This document shows positions 8,570 to 17,409 of a stretch of DNA of 64,000 nt, in pieces. The DNA lies in NCBI RefSeq assembly GCF_039524395.1, contig NZ_BAAAGO010000016.1. The stretch is one strand, 5' to 3'. Within the stretch, counting starts at the first letter, position 1, and each line of letters begins with the position of its first letter. The notes under the pieces are model-generated. The model was given only the letters and a program-made list of their open reading frames with translations. It was not told where the DNA came from and made no database searches. The DNA is from Micropruina glycogenica. Its GTDB lineage: Bacteria > Actinomycetota > Actinomycetes > Propionibacteriales > Propionibacteriaceae. The position numbers and the translations under genes were made by a program.

Positions 8570-9754
8570 GTGACCATCGACGCAACCTTGCGCATCGGGG
8601 TTTACGGCGAGTTCGGAATCGGCAACGCAGGCAACGACGAGTCAGCCCGAGTAGTCCATCAGCTCCTCCGTGAGCTGTCTATCACGGATGTGACATTGAT
8701 CAGCTTGTCTGGCGTTGCGGCCACTCGTGCAGTTGGGCTGCCGGCGCTCTCGTTCACCTCGTCCGCGCCGTCGAGCGCCCGGCCTACGGTGGTCGTGAAG
8801 GCGCTCCGGCTGTTCTCGAAGGTGGGTGACCAGGTCAGGATGATCAGGATCGTCGGTGAGTTCGACGCGGTGATCGTAGCGGGGACCGGACTGCTGGAGG
8901 CTCCGCGGGGACGTTATCCGGGCGGCGATATGGTCTGGTTGTCAATGCTGTCGGTTGCCTGCCGGATGCGGCGGGTTCCGCTGGTTTGGTTCGCGATCGG
9001 CGGCGGACGCTACGCCAGCCGCATTCCCGGACGACTCGCAGCCTGGGCGGGCAAGGCCGCGCAAACCCGCTCCTACCGGGACCCACTAACACCAGCGTGG
9101 CTGGCCGCGAACGGCCTGGACGTGAGCACGGACGCCGTGGTGACTGACGTTGTCATCGCCCGTGCCCCAATCTCTCGCCCTCCACGGGATCGCGACGAGC
9201 TTCAGGTGGTGGCGATCGGACCAATCGACCTGCCTCAGCGTCTTGACACATCCCGGAGTGAGGGATGCTATCTTAACGGTCTAGCCGAACTGGTCTCGCG
9301 CTTGCAGGATCGTGGCATTCGGATCCGATTGGTGCTGGGCGACGCAGCCGACGGCCCGGTTGCGGAAGCTCTGATCGACCGTCTCCACAGCCCGGGCTTG
9401 GCGGTCACATCTGGGCCCAGTTTCGACGATGTGCTTTCCGACGTGGTGGAACATGCCGATGTGGTGGTCGCCAGCCGCTTCCATGTGCTGATCGCCGCTC
9501 TGCTGGCAGGAGTTCCCGTGGTCGCCCTGAGCCACGCCGACAAGGACGACTCGCTCATGAGGACCTTTGGACTCGATCGCTATCTGTTTTCGGCAGCCGC
9601 ATTCGAGCCTGAATCCGTTGAGACGGCCATATTCGCCAGTCACCAGAGCCGTGAAGTGATTCGTGAAAGGATGGCGACCTCAATAGAAGAGGGCCAGACA
9701 TCATTGCGTGCGGAATTGCTGCGAGCGATCGACGATGTGCGTCGGGGGAGATGA
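8570..9754 (+). CDS. Polysaccharide pyruvyl transferase family protein
   Basis: A 394-residue protein of the WcaK/CsaB pyruvyltransferase family, which attaches ketal-linked pyruvate from phosphoenolpyruvate to glycan residues. Visible are GVYGEFGIGNAGNDES near the N-terminus (the family's GNxGxE/D loop), an internal VIVAGTGLLE, and the C-terminal ADVVVASRFHVLIAALLAGVPVVAL. In the last, the S-R-F-H segment is the conserved basic block. GTG 8570 follows AAGGAGGG with only two to three bases of spacing, so the start is plausible rather than certain. It lies eleven bases after the polymerase stop in a plus-strand operon. Confidence 0.82.
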   Translation: MTIDATLRIGVYGEFGIGNAGNDESARVVHQLLRELSITDVTLISLSGVAATRAVGLPALSFTSSAPSSARPTVVVKALRLFSKVGDQVRMIRIVGEFDAVIVAGTGLLEAPRGRYPGGDMVWLSMLSVACRMRRVPLVWFAIGGGRYASRIPGRLAAWAGKAAQTRSYRDPLTPAWLAANGLDVSTDAVVTDVVIARAPISRPPRDRDELQVVAIGPIDLPQRLDTSRSEGCYLNGLAELVSRLQDRGIRIRLVLGDAADGPVAEALIDRLHSPGLAVTSGPSFDDVLSDVVEHADVVVASRFHVLIAALLAGVPVVALSHADKDDSLMRTFGLDRYLFSAAAFEPESVETAIFASHQSREVIRERMATSIEEGQTSLRAELLRAIDDVRRGR

Positions 9755-9775
9755 CGGCTCCGGAAGGACAGAGGG

Positions 9776-10669
9776 ATGACAGGATCGCGTGAACCACGCG
9801 TCACATTGGGCCTGCCCGTGTACAACGGAGCGGACTACTTGTCGCAGGCCCTGGACTCAGTGCTAGCCCAAGACTTCACCGATTTCGAACTCTTGATCCG
9901 CGACAACGCATCAACCGACAGCACGGAGGAAATCGCCCGTGGGTACGTCGAGCATGACCCGCGCATTCACTACGAGCGCAATGAGCGGAATCTCGGCGGG
10001 GCCGTGAACTCGAACCTACTGCTGGACGAGGCTCGCGGGGAACTGTTCAAGTGGGTCTACCACGACGATCTCATGCACTCCTCGGCGATCCGAAGGTGCG
10101 TCGAGGTACTCGATGAAAGGGGCGCCGACACCGTGCTCGCCTTCCCCCGCGTTCGGTTGATCAACTCCGCCGGAGACGTGACCGGCGAACACGACGACGC
10201 CGACCTGCACGTCGACTCGGACGAGGTGGCGGACAGGATCCGGACCCTCCTGGTCAAGTTCGTCACGCAGACCCAGTTCGGAGTCATGCGCACGGAGGCG
10301 GCTCGGGCGGCCGGCGGCACCTGTGCTGACGTGGCAGGTGAGATGGTGCTCCCCCTTGCCCTCGCCCTCCGAGGCAAGTTGGCCCTGGTACCGGAGCAAT
10401 TGCTCAGCATCCGTGAACACGAGGACCGGCATGGTGGGGATCGCGCCAGTGAGGCAGCCTGGGTCAATCCTGATCGACCACGCGCAGTGTTCCCCTACTC
10501 GCGGGCGACTCCCTTGTTTCTTCGCACGGTGGCCGACGCGCCGTTGACGGCTTCCCAGCGGCGATCCTGCTACTCGGTGATCCTGCGCCACTTCACCCTT
10601 CCCAACATCAAGACGGTCTTCGGCGACGTGATTCGCCTACCTTGGGACGCCGGCTGGCTCGCCCGTTGA
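9776..10669 (+). CDS. GT2-family glycosyltransferase
   Basis: A 297-residue GT-A transferase. It opens with VTLGLPVYNGADYLSQALDSVLAQDFTDFELLIRDNASTD, the classic GT2 nucleotide-binding start, and has KWVYHDDLMHS as the DXD region. It lacks membrane segments, so it probably acts at the cytoplasmic face. ATG 9776 follows GGAAGG and AGAGGG. Its TGA (10667-10669) directly abuts the TGA of the convergent gene (10670-10672 on the other strand) without any intergenic base. Confidence 0.87.
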   Translation: MTGSREPRVTLGLPVYNGADYLSQALDSVLAQDFTDFELLIRDNASTDSTEEIARGYVEHDPRIHYERNERNLGGAVNSNLLLDEARGELFKWVYHDDLMHSSAIRRCVEVLDERGADTVLAFPRVRLINSAGDVTGEHDDADLHVDSDEVADRIRTLLVKFVTQTQFGVMRTEAARAAGGTCADVAGEMVLPLALALRGKLALVPEQLLSIREHEDRHGGDRASEAAWVNPDRPRAVFPYSRATPLFLRTVADAPLTASQRRSCYSVILRHFTLPNIKTVFGDVIRLPWDAGWLAR

Positions 10670-12118
10670 TCAACGACGGGTTATCTCCAAGAGCCAGTCT
10701 TCGTCGCCCGCGGCGTTCTTTCCCGGCGGCGTGGCGTTGGCGCTCGGCGGTGTCGAGCGTCGGGAGCCATTGGAGGGGTCGACCCAAACGAACCGAACGC
10801 CCGAGCGGTCAAACGGAGCCACGACCTTGACGGTGACTGAGGCAGGAAAATAGACAAGTGCCACCGTGTGTTCGGCATCGGTTGCGGCTGTTACCCGGTC
10901 GTCGTCGAGCACATCTCGCCCAAGGTCGGTGCTCGGTGGTCGATCGTCGATCACAACCTCTCGATCCCCCGCAGGGTGCATTTGCCACCATGGCAGCGCA
11001 CCGACAACGTCCCGCACGGAGTTGACTTGCTGGTAGCCCGGCCAGGTTCGCGCCTCCCATCCCGGTGGAAACTGCCAGTCGTCATTTCCCCAGAAGTCCC
11101 CGGACGCCCCCGACGTTAGGGCCCAGGCAACCTGCCTGCGCAAGGAGGCCAGCGTTGTGGTCGGGGTGCCAGGCTGAAGATTCATACCTTCGTAGTTCGT
11201 CTCGCCGAGAATCACCGGCTTGGGAGGGTCGGACCGAAAAGCAGATCTGGCTCCCTGGTACGGCGGCGCATAGCTGTAAAGAAAGTTCCAGTCCACCCGG
11301 GAGGCCCAGAAGGTACTGAGCGTGGAATACGTCATCGGTGATGTGAACTGGATGGAGATCGGGCGCCGGTCCCCCGCTGCCCTGATGCCGAGCCTCACAG
11401 CGTCGAAGCACCGGTCGACCGATGTCGGCGAGTCGTGCAGCGTGAAGTCTCCACCCAGGACCCAGACGATGTTCGGCAGGTCGGCCACACCTGCCGCCAG
11501 TGCTCGTCCGTAGTCGGCGCAAGCCTGCTGGCTGGATGGGCGGAAGGTTCGACCCATCGACCAGGTGTCGGCGGCATAGAGAAATACCGTGATGCCGTGC
11601 TGCGCGGCGGACTTGATCGCGTCGCGGGTCCGCTGCAAATAAGCTGGGTTGAGACGGGTGACGTCGCCATTGAAAAACAAGTAATCGTTCTGGAATGGCC
11701 GGATACCGTCGGGAGTCGATCCGTCCCATGAGCCACTGCCCTCCCGCGAACCCACAAACAACATGATGGCTGCGTTGAAGCCTTGCTGCTGCCGCTGACG
11801 CCAGTAAGTCTCAATCTGCGACAAGCTGAGTCTGGAGAGCAGCGCCCAGGGTGAGTCCCCGCGAATGAGAATGGGATTACCGGACTGATCGACGAAGTTC
11901 CGTCCATTTGCGGCGACGTGGAGGGCGTACGGGGGCGCGTCGGTCGGGACGATCAGACGTTGAGGCTCCACCGCACTTAACACGGGCACTCCGCCCGGTA
12001 TCTGAAAGTCCTCAACCTCGAAGAGGTAGTCGCGCCAGAGCACCCACCCGGACCCGAGACCGATCGCAGCAAGCAGAATGGCAACGAGCGCCCAGAGCCA
12101 TGCACGTCTGGGAGTCAT
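10670..12118 (-). CDS. Membrane-anchored apiosidase-like/DUF4038 glycoside hydrolase
   Basis: A 482-residue protein with one N-terminal membrane anchor (about 6-28, AWLWALVAILLAAIGLGSG) and an extracytoplasmic (beta/alpha)8-like enzyme. FVDQSGNPILIRGDSPWALL, VWVLGGDF and KPVILGETNYEG, together with a C-terminal beta domain, match the DUF4038 plus putative collagen-binding-domain pair found in apiosidase-like glycosidases. It is the last gene of a coupled minus-strand operon (aminotransferase, RfbF, PIG-L, this), suggesting it trims or recycles the glycan built here. The ATG overlaps the PIG-L stop as ATGA, excluding the much longer upstream extension. Confidence 0.82.
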   Translation of the reverse strand: MTPRRAWLWALVAILLAAIGLGSGWVLWRDYLFEVEDFQIPGGVPVLSAVEPQRLIVPTDAPPYALHVAANGRNFVDQSGNPILIRGDSPWALLSRLSLSQIETYWRQRQQQGFNAAIMLFVGSREGSGSWDGSTPDGIRPFQNDYLFFNGDVTRLNPAYLQRTRDAIKSAAQHGITVFLYAADTWSMGRTFRPSSQQACADYGRALAAGVADLPNIVWVLGGDFTLHDSPTSVDRCFDAVRLGIRAAGDRRPISIQFTSPMTYSTLSTFWASRVDWNFLYSYAPPYQGARSAFRSDPPKPVILGETNYEGMNLQPGTPTTTLASLRRQVAWALTSGASGDFWGNDDWQFPPGWEARTWPGYQQVNSVRDVVGALPWWQMHPAGDREVVIDDRPPSTDLGRDVLDDDRVTAATDAEHTVALVYFPASVTVKVVAPFDRSGVRFVWVDPSNGSRRSTPPSANATPPGKNAAGDEDWLLEITRR

Positions 12119-12759
12119 GTGACCATAACGAGCTTGTTCACCACGAATGCCTCGGCGTAATGACCCTTGCATTCCATGCCCCGCACCCGCATGAAGCCCA
12201 GGAACAACTCGTCGTCCCACCAGTCCCTGGAATGCTGCGACGGATAGCACTCGTTGAGCGCACGGACCTTCTCGCGAGCGATGTCGTCGGCCAGCGGCAC
12301 GTACACATTGGGCCGGCCGAGGTCGCCGTCCCACTTCGGGATCTCGTAGTGCATGATGGTTGAGTTGCGCCACACGGTCGGCGCCAGGCGCCCGAGCAGC
12401 CGATGATCCTGGTGCGCATCGTCGGGTCGTGGCGCGAAAACGAGGTGCGGCACCGCCATGTGGGCAGCGAGTTCGTGGAGACGTCGTTTCACTCGTCCCC
12501 ACTGCTCAGGCAGGTATCCGTCAGCGAAGTCGCCCGGCTCACCGCCGAACTCGAGCCGTGCCCCGGGCAGGAAGGCCTCCGTGGCCTCCGCAGCCTCCGC
12601 ACGTCGCTCAGCGGTGCCGGTCAGAACCAGCGAGACGGCGTCGAGTTCGCGGTCGCGCCCCAAGGTGAGTAGCGTGCCGCCGCAAGCGATCTCGATGTCG
12701 TCGGGATGGGCGGCCAGGCAGAGGACTGTCAGGGGGCCGTCAGGCAACATTATGGACAT
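12115..12759 (-). CDS. PIG-L family N-deacetylase
   Basis: A 214-residue LmbE/PIG-L fold enzyme. VLCLAAHPDDIEIACGGTLL carries the AHPDD zinc motif, and FAPRPDDAHQDHRLLGR has the downstream metal-binding His-x-x-His type segment. Family members hydrolyse N-acetyl groups from sugars. Located between RfbF and the DUF4038 hydrolase, it may deacetylate an amino sugar of this polysaccharide. ATG 12759 is four bases from the RfbF stop; no clear SD is visible, so coupling is likely. Confidence 0.88.
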   Translation of the reverse strand: MSIMLPDGPLTVLCLAAHPDDIEIACGGTLLTLGRDRELDAVSLVLTGTAERRAEAAEATEAFLPGARLEFGGEPGDFADGYLPEQWGRVKRRLHELAAHMAVPHLVFAPRPDDAHQDHRLLGRLAPTVWRNSTIMHYEIPKWDGDLGRPNVYVPLADDIAREKVRALNECYPSQHSRDWWDDELFLGFMRVRGMECKGHYAEAFVVNKLVMVT

Positions 12760-12763
12760 GGTT

Positions 12764-13588
12764 TTAGTCCGGGATGGTCGCTGCCTGCGGCGGAGCTACG
12801 CGGACAGTCGGGTGACCTGAGCGCCAGATCTTCCAGGGAGACATCCCGGTTTCCTCCAGGCCCTCCAGATACGCACGCTCTTTGACGGTGTCCATGCAGG
12901 CCCAGAACCCGTCGAACCGATTCGCTTGGAAGCGGCCCTCCGCGGCCGCCCGTAAGCATGCGTGGGTCACCAGATCCTCCCCCTCGTTGAAATAGTCGAA
13001 GATGCTCTGGCGCAGCACGAAGAAGCCGCCGTTGATGCGCATGTCCATGTCGGCGACGGCCTCGAGCCCGGTCAGGTTGCCCTCGGGCGAGATTCCGACG
13101 ACGTGGAAGGAGTCCTGCGGGGTTACCGCGAGCAGGCTGCCGACATGATTGCCTGGCAATCGGGCGACGAGATCGTCGAGGTCCACATTCGACAGTCCGT
13201 CGCCGTAATTGGCCATGAACATTTCATCGTTGCCCAAGTACGGGCGCACCCGCCGAAGGCGTTCGCCGATGGGTGTCTCCAAACCGGTGTCGATGAAGGT
13301 GATCTTCCAGTCCGTGATATCGGTTTCAAGCAGTTCAATCTCAGCGCCCCCATGGGACAGGATGAAGTCGTTTGATCCCGTCTCGCGGTAGTTCAAGAAG
13401 TAGTCCTTGATTATTTGAGCCCCATAGCCCAGGCAGAGTATGAATTCTTTGTGACCGAATTCGGCATAGCCGCGCATGATGTGCCACAGGATTGGTCGCG
13501 CACCAATAAGGCTCATTGGTTTTGGCAGTGGGGCATCGCCGGATCGCATGCGCATCCCATAGCCCCCGCAGAATAAAACCACCTTCAT
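12764..13588 (-). CDS. rfbF: Glucose-1-phosphate cytidylyltransferase
   Basis: A 274-residue nucleotidyltransferase making CDP-glucose from CTP and glucose-1-phosphate, the entry step to CDP-6-deoxyhexoses. MKVVLFCGGYGMRMRSGD resembles the nucleotide-binding start. KPMSLIGARPILWHIMRGYAEFG and FILCLGYGAQIIKDYFLNY are characteristic of RfbF rather than RmlA, and FEGFWACMDTVKE-like WACMDTVKERAYLE lies near the end. The start overlaps the stop of the aminotransferase gene as ATGA. The partner dehydratase RfbG is encoded divergently at 15022. Confidence 0.93.
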   Translation of the reverse strand: MKVVLFCGGYGMRMRSGDAPLPKPMSLIGARPILWHIMRGYAEFGHKEFILCLGYGAQIIKDYFLNYRETGSNDFILSHGGAEIELLETDITDWKITFIDTGLETPIGERLRRVRPYLGNDEMFMANYGDGLSNVDLDDLVARLPGNHVGSLLAVTPQDSFHVVGISPEGNLTGLEAVADMDMRINGGFFVLRQSIFDYFNEGEDLVTHACLRAAAEGRFQANRFDGFWACMDTVKERAYLEGLEETGMSPWKIWRSGHPTVRVAPPQAATIPD

Positions 13589-14943
13589 GACTGCCTCAGT
13601 TCCCTCGGCGCAGCGAACTCACGTACCGCGGGAGCGACGGGGCGTCCAACGAGCAACCCGTCGACGGTGCCGGCCTCCATGGCCCGGGCGTAGACCTCCA
13701 GTGCCCCGTCGAAGGCCGCCAGGGTGCCGGCCAGGTCCTCATCCGTGTGCGCCCACGAGATCACCAGCGATGGGGACAGCACGCCCCGCTTCATCAATTC
13801 CTGCAGCAAGAGGGTTCGGAACGGTTGGGACGGCTTCCCGTCAGCGTCTTTGGTTCCGAACACCATGCACGTCGAGCGTCCCATGATCGGGACGTAGTCA
13901 GCCAGGCCGTGCTGAGCGGTCAACTCTGTCAGGCCGGTACGCAACCGTTCGCCACTGGCCTCCATCTCACCAACCACGTCGTGTTCGTCGTAGGTGCGGT
14001 AGACGGCCAGAAGGGCCGCCAGACCGGTGGTTTCGCCACCGTGGGTGGTTGAGAGGAGCCAAACTCGCGAACGATCCGTGTTGAGGCCGCCAAGTTCCAT
14101 GATGTCGCGCTTGCCGGCCAGGGCTGAGACGCTGAAGCCGTTGCCTAGCGCCTTGCCCCACGTGGAGAGATCGGGTGTGACCCCGTATACAGCCTGGGCT
14201 CCGCCGACGGACCAGCGAAGCCCAGTGATCATCTCGTCGAAGACGAGCAGAAAGCCCTCCTGGTCGGCCCGCTTCCTCAGGCCCTCGAGGAAGCCGGGCA
14301 CAGGTTCGGCGGTCGCTGTTGCCTGCTCCAGGATGACGGCCGCGATCTGTTTGGGATGCTGCTCCAGCAGCCGATCCAAGGAGTCAAGATCGTTGTATGC
14401 GAAACCGACGGTACGAGCGAGCTCGTCCTGCGGGATGCCGGCCCTCATCGGCGTCGTTCCGATGAACCAGTCGTCCACCGAAAAGAAGGGTTGCGTACGA
14501 CAGATCGCCACCAGATCGCGGCCCGTGTACGCCCTAGCCAGCTTGATCGCAGCAGTCGTAACGTCTGAACCGTTCTTGGCGAACTTCACCATCTCAGCCC
14601 CTGGAACGTGAGCCAGGAACGCCTCAGCGGCCCGCACCTCCCAGATACTGGGACGGGAGAAGCCCAGCCCGCCATGAGCGGCCTCGCAGGCGGCCTCAAC
14701 CACCGGTCGGTAGCCGTAGCCGAGCGTTACCGCCCGCAACCCCATGCCGTACTCAACGAACCAGTTGCCGTCCACGTCCACGACACGAGCACCTTCGCCG
14801 CGCTCAATGATCGGGCTGATGAACTCTGGACACTGATCAGATCCGCGCGCATAAGTGTGCGCACCCCCCGGCACAAGCTGATGCAGTCGTGCCTGAGCCG
14901 CATTCGATCGATCGAAGGTACGATCATGCGCTCGGTTACTCAT
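13585..14943 (-). CDS. Class III PLP aminotransferase (GSA-aminomutase-like), sugar-locus type
   Basis: A 452-residue fold-type I PLP enzyme of the glutamate-1-semialdehyde aminomutase-like group. VPGGAHTYARGSDQCPEF, VKFAKNGSDVTTAAIKLARAYTGRD, FDEMITGLRWS and TWGKALGNGFSVSAL (with the PLP lysine in the GKALGNG block) are all visible. Its placement in one operon with RfbF, opposite RfbG, argues that it aminates a nucleotide-linked keto sugar or a small keto/aldehyde substituent rather than working in haem synthesis. ATG 14943 follows GGGGGAAG. It heads the four-gene minus operon. Its exact substrate is unknown. Confidence 0.82.
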   Translation of the reverse strand: MSNRAHDRTFDRSNAAQARLHQLVPGGAHTYARGSDQCPEFISPIIERGEGARVVDVDGNWFVEYGMGLRAVTLGYGYRPVVEAACEAAHGGLGFSRPSIWEVRAAEAFLAHVPGAEMVKFAKNGSDVTTAAIKLARAYTGRDLVAICRTQPFFSVDDWFIGTTPMRAGIPQDELARTVGFAYNDLDSLDRLLEQHPKQIAAVILEQATATAEPVPGFLEGLRKRADQEGFLLVFDEMITGLRWSVGGAQAVYGVTPDLSTWGKALGNGFSVSALAGKRDIMELGGLNTDRSRVWLLSTTHGGETTGLAALLAVYRTYDEHDVVGEMEASGERLRTGLTELTAQHGLADYVPIMGRSTCMVFGTKDADGKPSQPFRTLLLQELMKRGVLSPSLVISWAHTDEDLAGTLAAFDGALEVYARAMEAGTVDGLLVGRPVAPAVREFAAPRELRQS

Positions 14944-15021
14944 CTTCTTCCCCCACCTGCTGAATTGCCGCCTGAATCGCTCATTGGCCAGACCCGTAGA
15001 TCGACACGATAGCGTTACTCC
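14944..15021. promoter_or_regulatory. Divergent promoter region between aminotransferase operon and rfbG
   Basis: This 78-bp spacer separates the two halves of the CDP-sugar module. On the plus strand TAGCGT at 15010-15015 sits six bases before the rfbG ATG, which fits a leaderless -10 element. On the minus strand a GGGGGAAG SD precedes the aminotransferase ATG. The arrangement suggests coordinated divergent transcription. No obvious operator palindrome was seen. Confidence 0.5.
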
Positions 15022-16077
15022 ATGCGGGCATCGTACTGGCGTGGACGGCGGGTATTCGTGACGGGCCACACCGGCTTCAAAGGCGCCTGGTTGTGCCTGC
15101 TGCTGGCCCGCTTGGGCGCCGAAACGCACGGGTACGCCCTAGAGACGCCGCAGCACTTTCTGTTCCATCGGGCCCGCGTGGCCGAGGTGCTCAGCCGTGA
15201 CGTTCGCGGCGACGTTCGCGACCAGGACAAGCTGCAATGGGCCATGCGGACATGTGACCCCGACATCGTGCTTCATCTGGCCGCCCAGACCACCGTGCGC
15301 GAGGGCTACGCCAGCCCTCGCGAAACCTTTTCGGTCAACGTCGACGGCACGGTAACCGTGTTGGATGTGACCCGGTCCATCGAAAACGTGAAGTCCTGTG
15401 TCGTGGTGACCACCGACAAGGTCTACCGCAACAATGAATGGCAATGGGCCTACCGCGAGACTGACACATTGGGCGGCGATGACCCCTACAGCGCCAGCAA
15501 AGCCGCTGCAGAGCTGGCCACTTATTCGTTCGCGGTGTCGTTTCCTCGCACTGGCTACGCGGTTGCCACCGCCCGCGCAGGCAACGTGATCGGCGGCGGA
15601 GACGCGACGCCCGACGCGCTCATCCCCGAGGTGGTTACGTCGATGGCGGAGGGCCGCGAGGCGATGCTGCGCTATCCGCAGGCAACCCGCCCGTGGCAGC
15701 ACGTCCTGGAGCCGCTGAGCGGGTATCTGACACTCGCCGAGCAACTGGGCCCGAACCTCAATGCGACCGCTTGGAACTTCGGTCCTACCGCCGACGACGT
15801 CCTCACCGTTGCGGAGGTCACCGAACGCCTCGGCGAACATTGGGGGGGCGGACGCTGGCGCTCCACCGGCGAAGCCGGGCCTCACGAAGCCGGTCTGCTG
15901 TCGGTGGACTCGGCGCTGGCTCGGCACGAGCTTGGTTGGCGACCCCTGCTCGACGTCGACGAGGCAATCGCGTGGGTGGCGAACTGGGAGTCCGCCGTGC
16001 GCGGCGGCAAGACTCCGCGAGAGGTGACGGAGGGCCAGATTGCGGAGTACGTGGCCCGACGAGCCCACGACTCCTAG
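15022..16077 (+). CDS. rfbG: CDP-glucose 4,6-dehydratase
   Basis: A 351-residue extended SDR enzyme converting CDP-glucose to CDP-4-keto-6-deoxyglucose. RRVFVTGHTGFKGAWLCLLL is the NAD-binding glycine-rich motif with the GHTGFKG form typical of RfbG. LHLAAQTTVREGY and the catalytic DDPYSASKAAAEL (YxxxK) follow, and VVTTDKVYRN is also characteristic. It pairs with RfbF encoded divergently. The stop TAG is part of a TAGGCT hexamer that looks like the -10 of the next gene. Confidence 0.93.
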   Translation: MRASYWRGRRVFVTGHTGFKGAWLCLLLARLGAETHGYALETPQHFLFHRARVAEVLSRDVRGDVRDQDKLQWAMRTCDPDIVLHLAAQTTVREGYASPRETFSVNVDGTVTVLDVTRSIENVKSCVVVTTDKVYRNNEWQWAYRETDTLGGDDPYSASKAAAELATYSFAVSFPRTGYAVATARAGNVIGGGDATPDALIPEVVTSMAEGREAMLRYPQATRPWQHVLEPLSGYLTLAEQLGPNLNATAWNFGPTADDVLTVAEVTERLGEHWGGGRWRSTGEAGPHEAGLLSVDSALARHELGWRPLLDVDEAIAWVANWESAVRGGKTPREVTEGQIAEYVARRAHDS

Positions 16078-16087
16078 GCTGAGCGCC

Positions 16088-16639
16088 ATGAAGATCATTG
16101 AAACCGGCATTGAGGGATTGATCGTCTTTGAGCCGACGCCGGCCAGAGACGAGCGCGGCTACTTCACCCGAACCTTCGATGTCAAGATCGCGGCGGAGGC
16201 GGGGGTCGACCCGACCAGCTTCATGCAGGAGAATCAGTCCCGCTCTTATCAGGGTGTGGTGAGAGGGCTGCACGGCAGGCTCAATCGCGGGGAGGCCAAG
16301 CTTGTTCGATGCGCGCACGGGGCAGTGCTGGACGTCGCGATCGACACCCGGGTCGGCTCGCCCACATTCGGCGAGATGCGAACCTTCCTGCTCGACGACC
16401 AGTTGCATCGGCAGGTCTACATTCCGCGCGGCTTCCTGCACGGCTACCAGGCCCTCACAAGCGTGACCGACTTCTGCTACAAGATCGATGACTTCTACGG
16501 ACCCGGCGAGGACACCACTGTAAACTTCGCTGACCCGGAACTCGCGGTACCCTGGCCTGCGCCGATCACAATCGTCAGCGAACGCGACCGCCAGGGCCAA
16601 TCCTGGGCCGAGTATAGGCGGTTCCTCGGGGTCGCTTGA
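16088..16639 (+). CDS. RmlC-like dTDP/CDP-4-keto-6-deoxyhexose 3,5-epimerase
   Basis: A 183-residue cupin epimerase. DERGYFTRTFD, FMQENQSRSYQGVVRGLHGRL (with the catalytic His of the RGLH motif), VLDVAIDTRVGSPTFGE and IPRGFLHGYQAL define the family. A second RmlC exists in this window, fused to RmlD at 47039, in the dTDP-rhamnose genes. This copy, next to RfbG, more probably acts on CDP-4-keto-6-deoxyglucose. TAGGCT at 16075-16080 lies seven bases before the ATG. Confidence 0.87.
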   Translation: MKIIETGIEGLIVFEPTPARDERGYFTRTFDVKIAAEAGVDPTSFMQENQSRSYQGVVRGLHGRLNRGEAKLVRCAHGAVLDVAIDTRVGSPTFGEMRTFLLDDQLHRQVYIPRGFLHGYQALTSVTDFCYKIDDFYGPGEDTTVNFADPELAVPWPAPITIVSERDRQGQSWAEYRRFLGVA

Positions 16640-16668
16640 AATGATCGACGAGTTGGGGACTAGCAGAG

Positions 16669-17409
16669 ATGGATGCACGAAGTGCCTGGACTGAGTGGAA
16701 CCTCAGCAGCAACCGGGATGACGGATTGGGTCCTGTACAGGTCGCGCAGGGCTCGCTCATCGAAGAGTGGCTACAAACGAATCTGACCGTTGACAACCCT
16801 CAAATTCTCGACGTCGGCTGTGGCACGGCATGGCTTGAAAACAGACTGGTCCGCATCGGACGCGTCACGGCAACCGACTACGCCGACAAAGTAGTGATGC
16901 AGGCATCCGAGCGCTTTGCCGATCAACCAAATGTTCGCTTTGTGGCTGGCGACTTCCTCACGACAGAGTTAGGTGACAGGGGCTCCTACGACGCAGTCGT
17001 TACTGTTGAGACGATCTCGCATTTCGAGGATCAGATAGGCTTCCTCAAGCGAATAGCAGACCTTCTGAAGCCCGGAGGTATCTTCGTCATAGCAAGTCAG
17101 AACCGGCCTGTCATGGAGAGAAGCATCAGGCACCTGCCCAATCCTGGCTGGTACCGAAAGTGGCTAGACATTGACGAACTGCGCGAACTTGTGGAACGTG
17201 AGTTCCAAGTTATGGAACTAAGATCCGTCTGTCCGAAGTTTTTCGATGGCCCTTTACACATTGTCAACTCCGATAAGATGGAGCACCTTGCGGCCAAGCT
17301 TCACCTGTCCGGCACTCTCCAACGCTTCAAGCGATGGGAGGAGGGTCGGAACATGGGTTTCACGTTGATGTGTCTCGCCCGCAAGAAGGTTGCGGCTCAA
17401 TCGGCTTGA
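16669..17409 (+). CDS. Class I SAM-dependent methyltransferase
   Basis: A 246-residue Rossmann methyltransferase with ILDVGCGTAWLENRLV as SAM motif I, VRFVAGDFLT as the acidic region, YDAVVTVETISHFED and LLKPGGIFVIASQN. It probably O- or N-methylates a sugar of the module. Base composition is lower than in the neighbours (31 G/C in the 60 bases 16921-16980, counted by hand), hinting at separate ancestry. Its end overlaps the convergent C-methyltransferase-like gene by thirteen bases. Confidence 0.82.
   Translation: MDARSAWTEWNLSSNRDDGLGPVQVAQGSLIEEWLQTNLTVDNPQILDVGCGTAWLENRLVRIGRVTATDYADKVVMQASERFADQPNVRFVAGDFLTTELGDRGSYDAVVTVETISHFEDQIGFLKRIADLLKPGGIFVIASQNRPVMERSIRHLPNPGWYRKWLDIDELRELVEREFQVMELRSVCPKFFDGPLHIVNSDKMEHLAAKLHLSGTLQRFKRWEEGRNMGFTLMCLARKKVAAQSA

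Noticed and set aside
13585..14943. Glutamate-1-semialdehyde aminomutase (hemL) of haem synthesis
   Set aside because: The fold matches, but the gene is coupled to rfbF and divergent from rfbG in a glycan locus; no other haem gene is near. A sugar-pathway aminotransferase is more likely.
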